Below, in pieces: positions 5,106 to 6,780 of a stretch of 6,780 nucleotides of DNA; the stretch's first letter is position 1; each line of letters opens with the position of its first letter. A program made the position numbers and the translations under genes. The notes beneath the pieces are model-generated. The model saw nothing but the letters and a program-made list of their open reading frames with translations. It did no database searches and was not told the DNA's origin. The DNA comes from Candidatus Bathyarchaeota archaeon (GTDB lineage Archaea > Thermoproteota > Bathyarchaeia > Bathyarchaeales > Bathycorpusculaceae): positions 1 through 6,780 of the forward strand of contig DAOVFL010000054.1 in assembly GCA_030672945.1 (NCBI GenBank). The letters run 5' to 3'.

Positions 5106-6779
5106 CTATATACTCTGCTTCTTCTTCAGTTTACATGCATCTTTACAAATGTTTGAAATGGTCCGAATTACCCTTGGAAAAGTAAATATGCTGAAACCCT
5201 TAGTGTATTTTGGATGTCCAACTTTTCTAAAAAGCTTTGCATCTCCTCTGGCTCGTAAATATCCTCTGATGAACGTTTCTGTAATAAGCTCTACCGGACG
5301 TGCTTCACTAAAGGCTGGAATGTAGTGTCCCATGTAATACAGAAATTCAGCGATGTCCCAAGCTTTGTCACCGTTTCTAGATGCTTGCTCCAAATCTAAC
5401 AAGCAGATTTCACCAGTTTTTTCTCTAACCATAATATTCTCAGGTTTCGTATCCCCTAAAGCTATGTCCAAAGCATGTACTTCTGCAAACCTCTCGCCAA
5501 CCCTATCTATAACGTTCAAGCTGATCTTCACATCCTCATCGTTCTTTGGATTCACAATCTTTTTTATCACTTCATCGAGTTTTTCTCCTTCAACATATTC
5601 CATGAAAACTAAACGTTCACCATGACTTACATATAGAATTTTAGGAACATCAAAACCCAGACTGTATAAATGCTGATTTATGGAACATTCTCTTTCAAGC
5701 CTTGACCGCCCCAAAACAGTGAAAGTTCTTGTTCCAAGCGTCCATAAATTGAGAGGGAACCATTTAAAACTAGACCAGTCCTTAAACCTTTTAACGACGA
5801 TTTTCTTTTCATCATGGTTCAGCAAAGCCTTGATTAAATAGACATCGTTTAGAACACCGCCAAGCTTCTCCATTTTAATTTCAGCTTTTTCACCTTCTAA
5901 GAGCACCCTCCTTGCAAAAGCTTCGATGCCCATTTTATCCGACAAGGGAACAAGTCCATGAGCTGTAGGAATGCGTAAATAATTCAGGGGATCCTCAAGT
6001 TGATGGATAAGGTTAGAGTTCTCTTCAACATTCCTCTGAAACTTGAATAAGGTTCCTTTACCTTGTGAAAGAAAGCTTAGGGTTCTTGAGAAAGTGCCAA
6101 GCAAAGAAATGAATAGGGTTCTCTGGGTGGTTCTGAGAATATTTATGAAACGAATTTTCTTGCTTTCAACTTTCTCCACAAATTTTCTAGGTATCCTTAC
6201 ATATCCGTCTGATAACGTAATTACATATTCTCTCTCTAGTTCCTTTAATGACTCTAAGTATCCAAGCATAACAGATTTGATGTTCCTGTTCTTAACATCC
6301 TTCTGCAGGAAGCTAAACACGCTGTGAACCATTGGGGGAAAAAGCCTAGCTCTACTCATCATAGTCTCGTACATAAAATACTCCGGTGCAATGTAAAAAC
6401 TAGAGGATAGTTCAGGAAAATTTAGAACGAGATTTTCCAAGAGTTCAATAATTAACCGCTTTTTCAATTTAACATCCTGAATATGCATGTAATTCCAGTT
6501 TGCCAAGGCAACATATGGAAAGATTATTTTTGCAGCAAAAGCCTCACCTAAAAATCCTCTATCTACATCTCTTTCAAAAACCCATTCGTCAACAGAAAAA
6601 ACAACAACGTTTCTATCACCCAATACTTTCATGTGACTCATCAACCGCGAGGGATAATCGTGGATTATAAGTAATATTTCTAGAACATTTTTTGGATCAG
6701 TCAGCCCTAAGGCATAACCACCAACTATACACACTGCCGTGATTTGGCATGAACCAGCAATATCCTTACATAAATTAAC
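5106..6779 (-). CDS. Nucleotidyltransferase-like / atypical kinase fusion protein, 5'-partial
   Basis: The frame is open to the right edge. GTG 6734 would give 542 residues, but the upstream codons (VNLCKDIAGSCQITAV) lead smoothly into the first strand, so the true start lies outside the window. Numbering is from GTG 6734. Residues 2-60 resemble a nucleotidyltransferase fold: VGGYALGLTDP followed by the strand VLEILLIIHDY, where the usual Asp-x-Asp pair appears reduced to one Glu (E19). A later acidic strand is VVVFSVDEW (43-51). Residues about 60-285 are mostly helical linker. Residues about 285-500 form a Bud32/aminoglycoside-kinase-like domain: glycine region KLGGVLNDVYLIK, lysine K315 in IVVKRF, helix acid in RLERE, hinge FMEYVEG, catalytic loop ALGDTKPENIM (D428, N433) with Leu replacing the usual His, and metal site LLDLEQ (D447). 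There is no membrane segment or signal, so it is probably cytoplasmic. The protein may phosphorylate or nucleotidylate a small molecule, RNA or protein; the substrate is unknown. Confidence 0.88.
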   Translation of the reverse strand, partial: VNLCKDIAGSCQITAVCIVGGYALGLTDPKNVLEILLIIHDYPSRLMSHMKVLGDRNVVVFSVDEWVFERDVDRGFLGEAFAAKIIFPYVALANWNYMHIQDVKLKKRLIIELLENLVLNFPELSSSFYIAPEYFMYETMMSRARLFPPMVHSVFSFLQKDVKNRNIKSVMLGYLESLKELEREYVITLSDGYVRIPRKFVEKVESKKIRFINILRTTQRTLFISLLGTFSRTLSFLSQGKGTLFKFQRNVEENSNLIHQLEDPLNYLRIPTAHGLVPLSDKMGIEAFARRVLLEGEKAEIKMEKLGGVLNDVYLIKALLNHDEKKIVVKRFKDWSSFKWFPLNLWTLGTRTFTVLGRSRLERECSINQHLYSLGFDVPKILYVSHGERLVFMEYVEGEKLDEVIKKIVNPKNDEDVKISLNVIDRVGERFAEVHALDIALGDTKPENIMVREKTGEICLLDLEQASRNGDKAWDIAEFLYYMGHYIPAFSEARPVELITETFIRGYLRARGDAKLFRKVGHPKYTKGFSIFTFPRVIRTISNICKDACKLKKKQSI

Positions 6780-6780
6780 A

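Noticed and set aside
5353..6327. Two plus-strand open frames of 90 and 94 codons (5353-5625 and 6043-6327), and a minus-strand one at 73-282
   Set aside because: They lie opposite well-supported coding sequence and are low-complexity shadows rich in Ser, Phe and Leu.

Overview
This is a roughly 40% GC window from an archaeon, most likely a member of the Bathyarchaeia (Thermoproteota). The evidence is TATA-like boxes at the expected distance from genes, GGTGA and GGAGG ribosome sites, secreted proteins rich in N-glycosylation sequons, a C-terminal GGYS + membrane helix + RRKK tail on a surface protein, and archaeal-type beta-CASP and Bud32/APH-like kinase families. The lineage is inferred from sequence style and is not proven. 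No rRNA, tRNA, CRISPR array, insertion sequence or phage gene was seen.

Layout. (1) 2-1150, plus strand: the end of a soluble protein of unknown function, open to the left edge, with a perfect 9-bp hairpin spanning its stop codon. (2) 1236-2356, minus strand: two membrane or exported proteins of unknown function, a sequon-rich ectodomain protein with a C-terminal anchor and a two-helix membrane protein. They lie 128 bp apart, with a TATA box and a GGTGA site between them, so they are probably transcribed separately. (3) 2357-2738: a 382-bp divergent spacer with promoter signals for both sides and a possible decayed 77-codon frame. (4) 2739-4112, plus strand: a modular cell-surface protein (signal peptide, CBM9-like domain, InlB-type repeat, PKD/Ig-like domain, anchor). 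(5) 4209-4818, minus strand: the C-terminal half of a beta-CASP metallo-beta-lactamase ribonuclease, broken by two in-frame stops and two frameshifts and cut off at its 5' side. (6) 4801-4950, plus strand: a 49-residue two-helix membrane protein that begins where the nuclease remnant ends. (7) 4970-5095, minus strand: a possible remnant of a ribbon-helix-helix regulator. (8) 5106-6779, minus strand: a large protein joining a nucleotidyltransferase-like N-terminus to an atypical kinase domain, open to the right edge.

The genes do not form one pathway. Regions 2-4 are a surface/membrane cluster. Regions 5-7 look like an eroding stretch where a ribonuclease gene and possibly a small regulator are being lost. 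The most interesting intact gene is the nucleotidyltransferase-kinase fusion, whose substrate is unknown. The ribonuclease pseudogene is easily missed, because a conventional gene caller would report only a 72-residue fragment of it.
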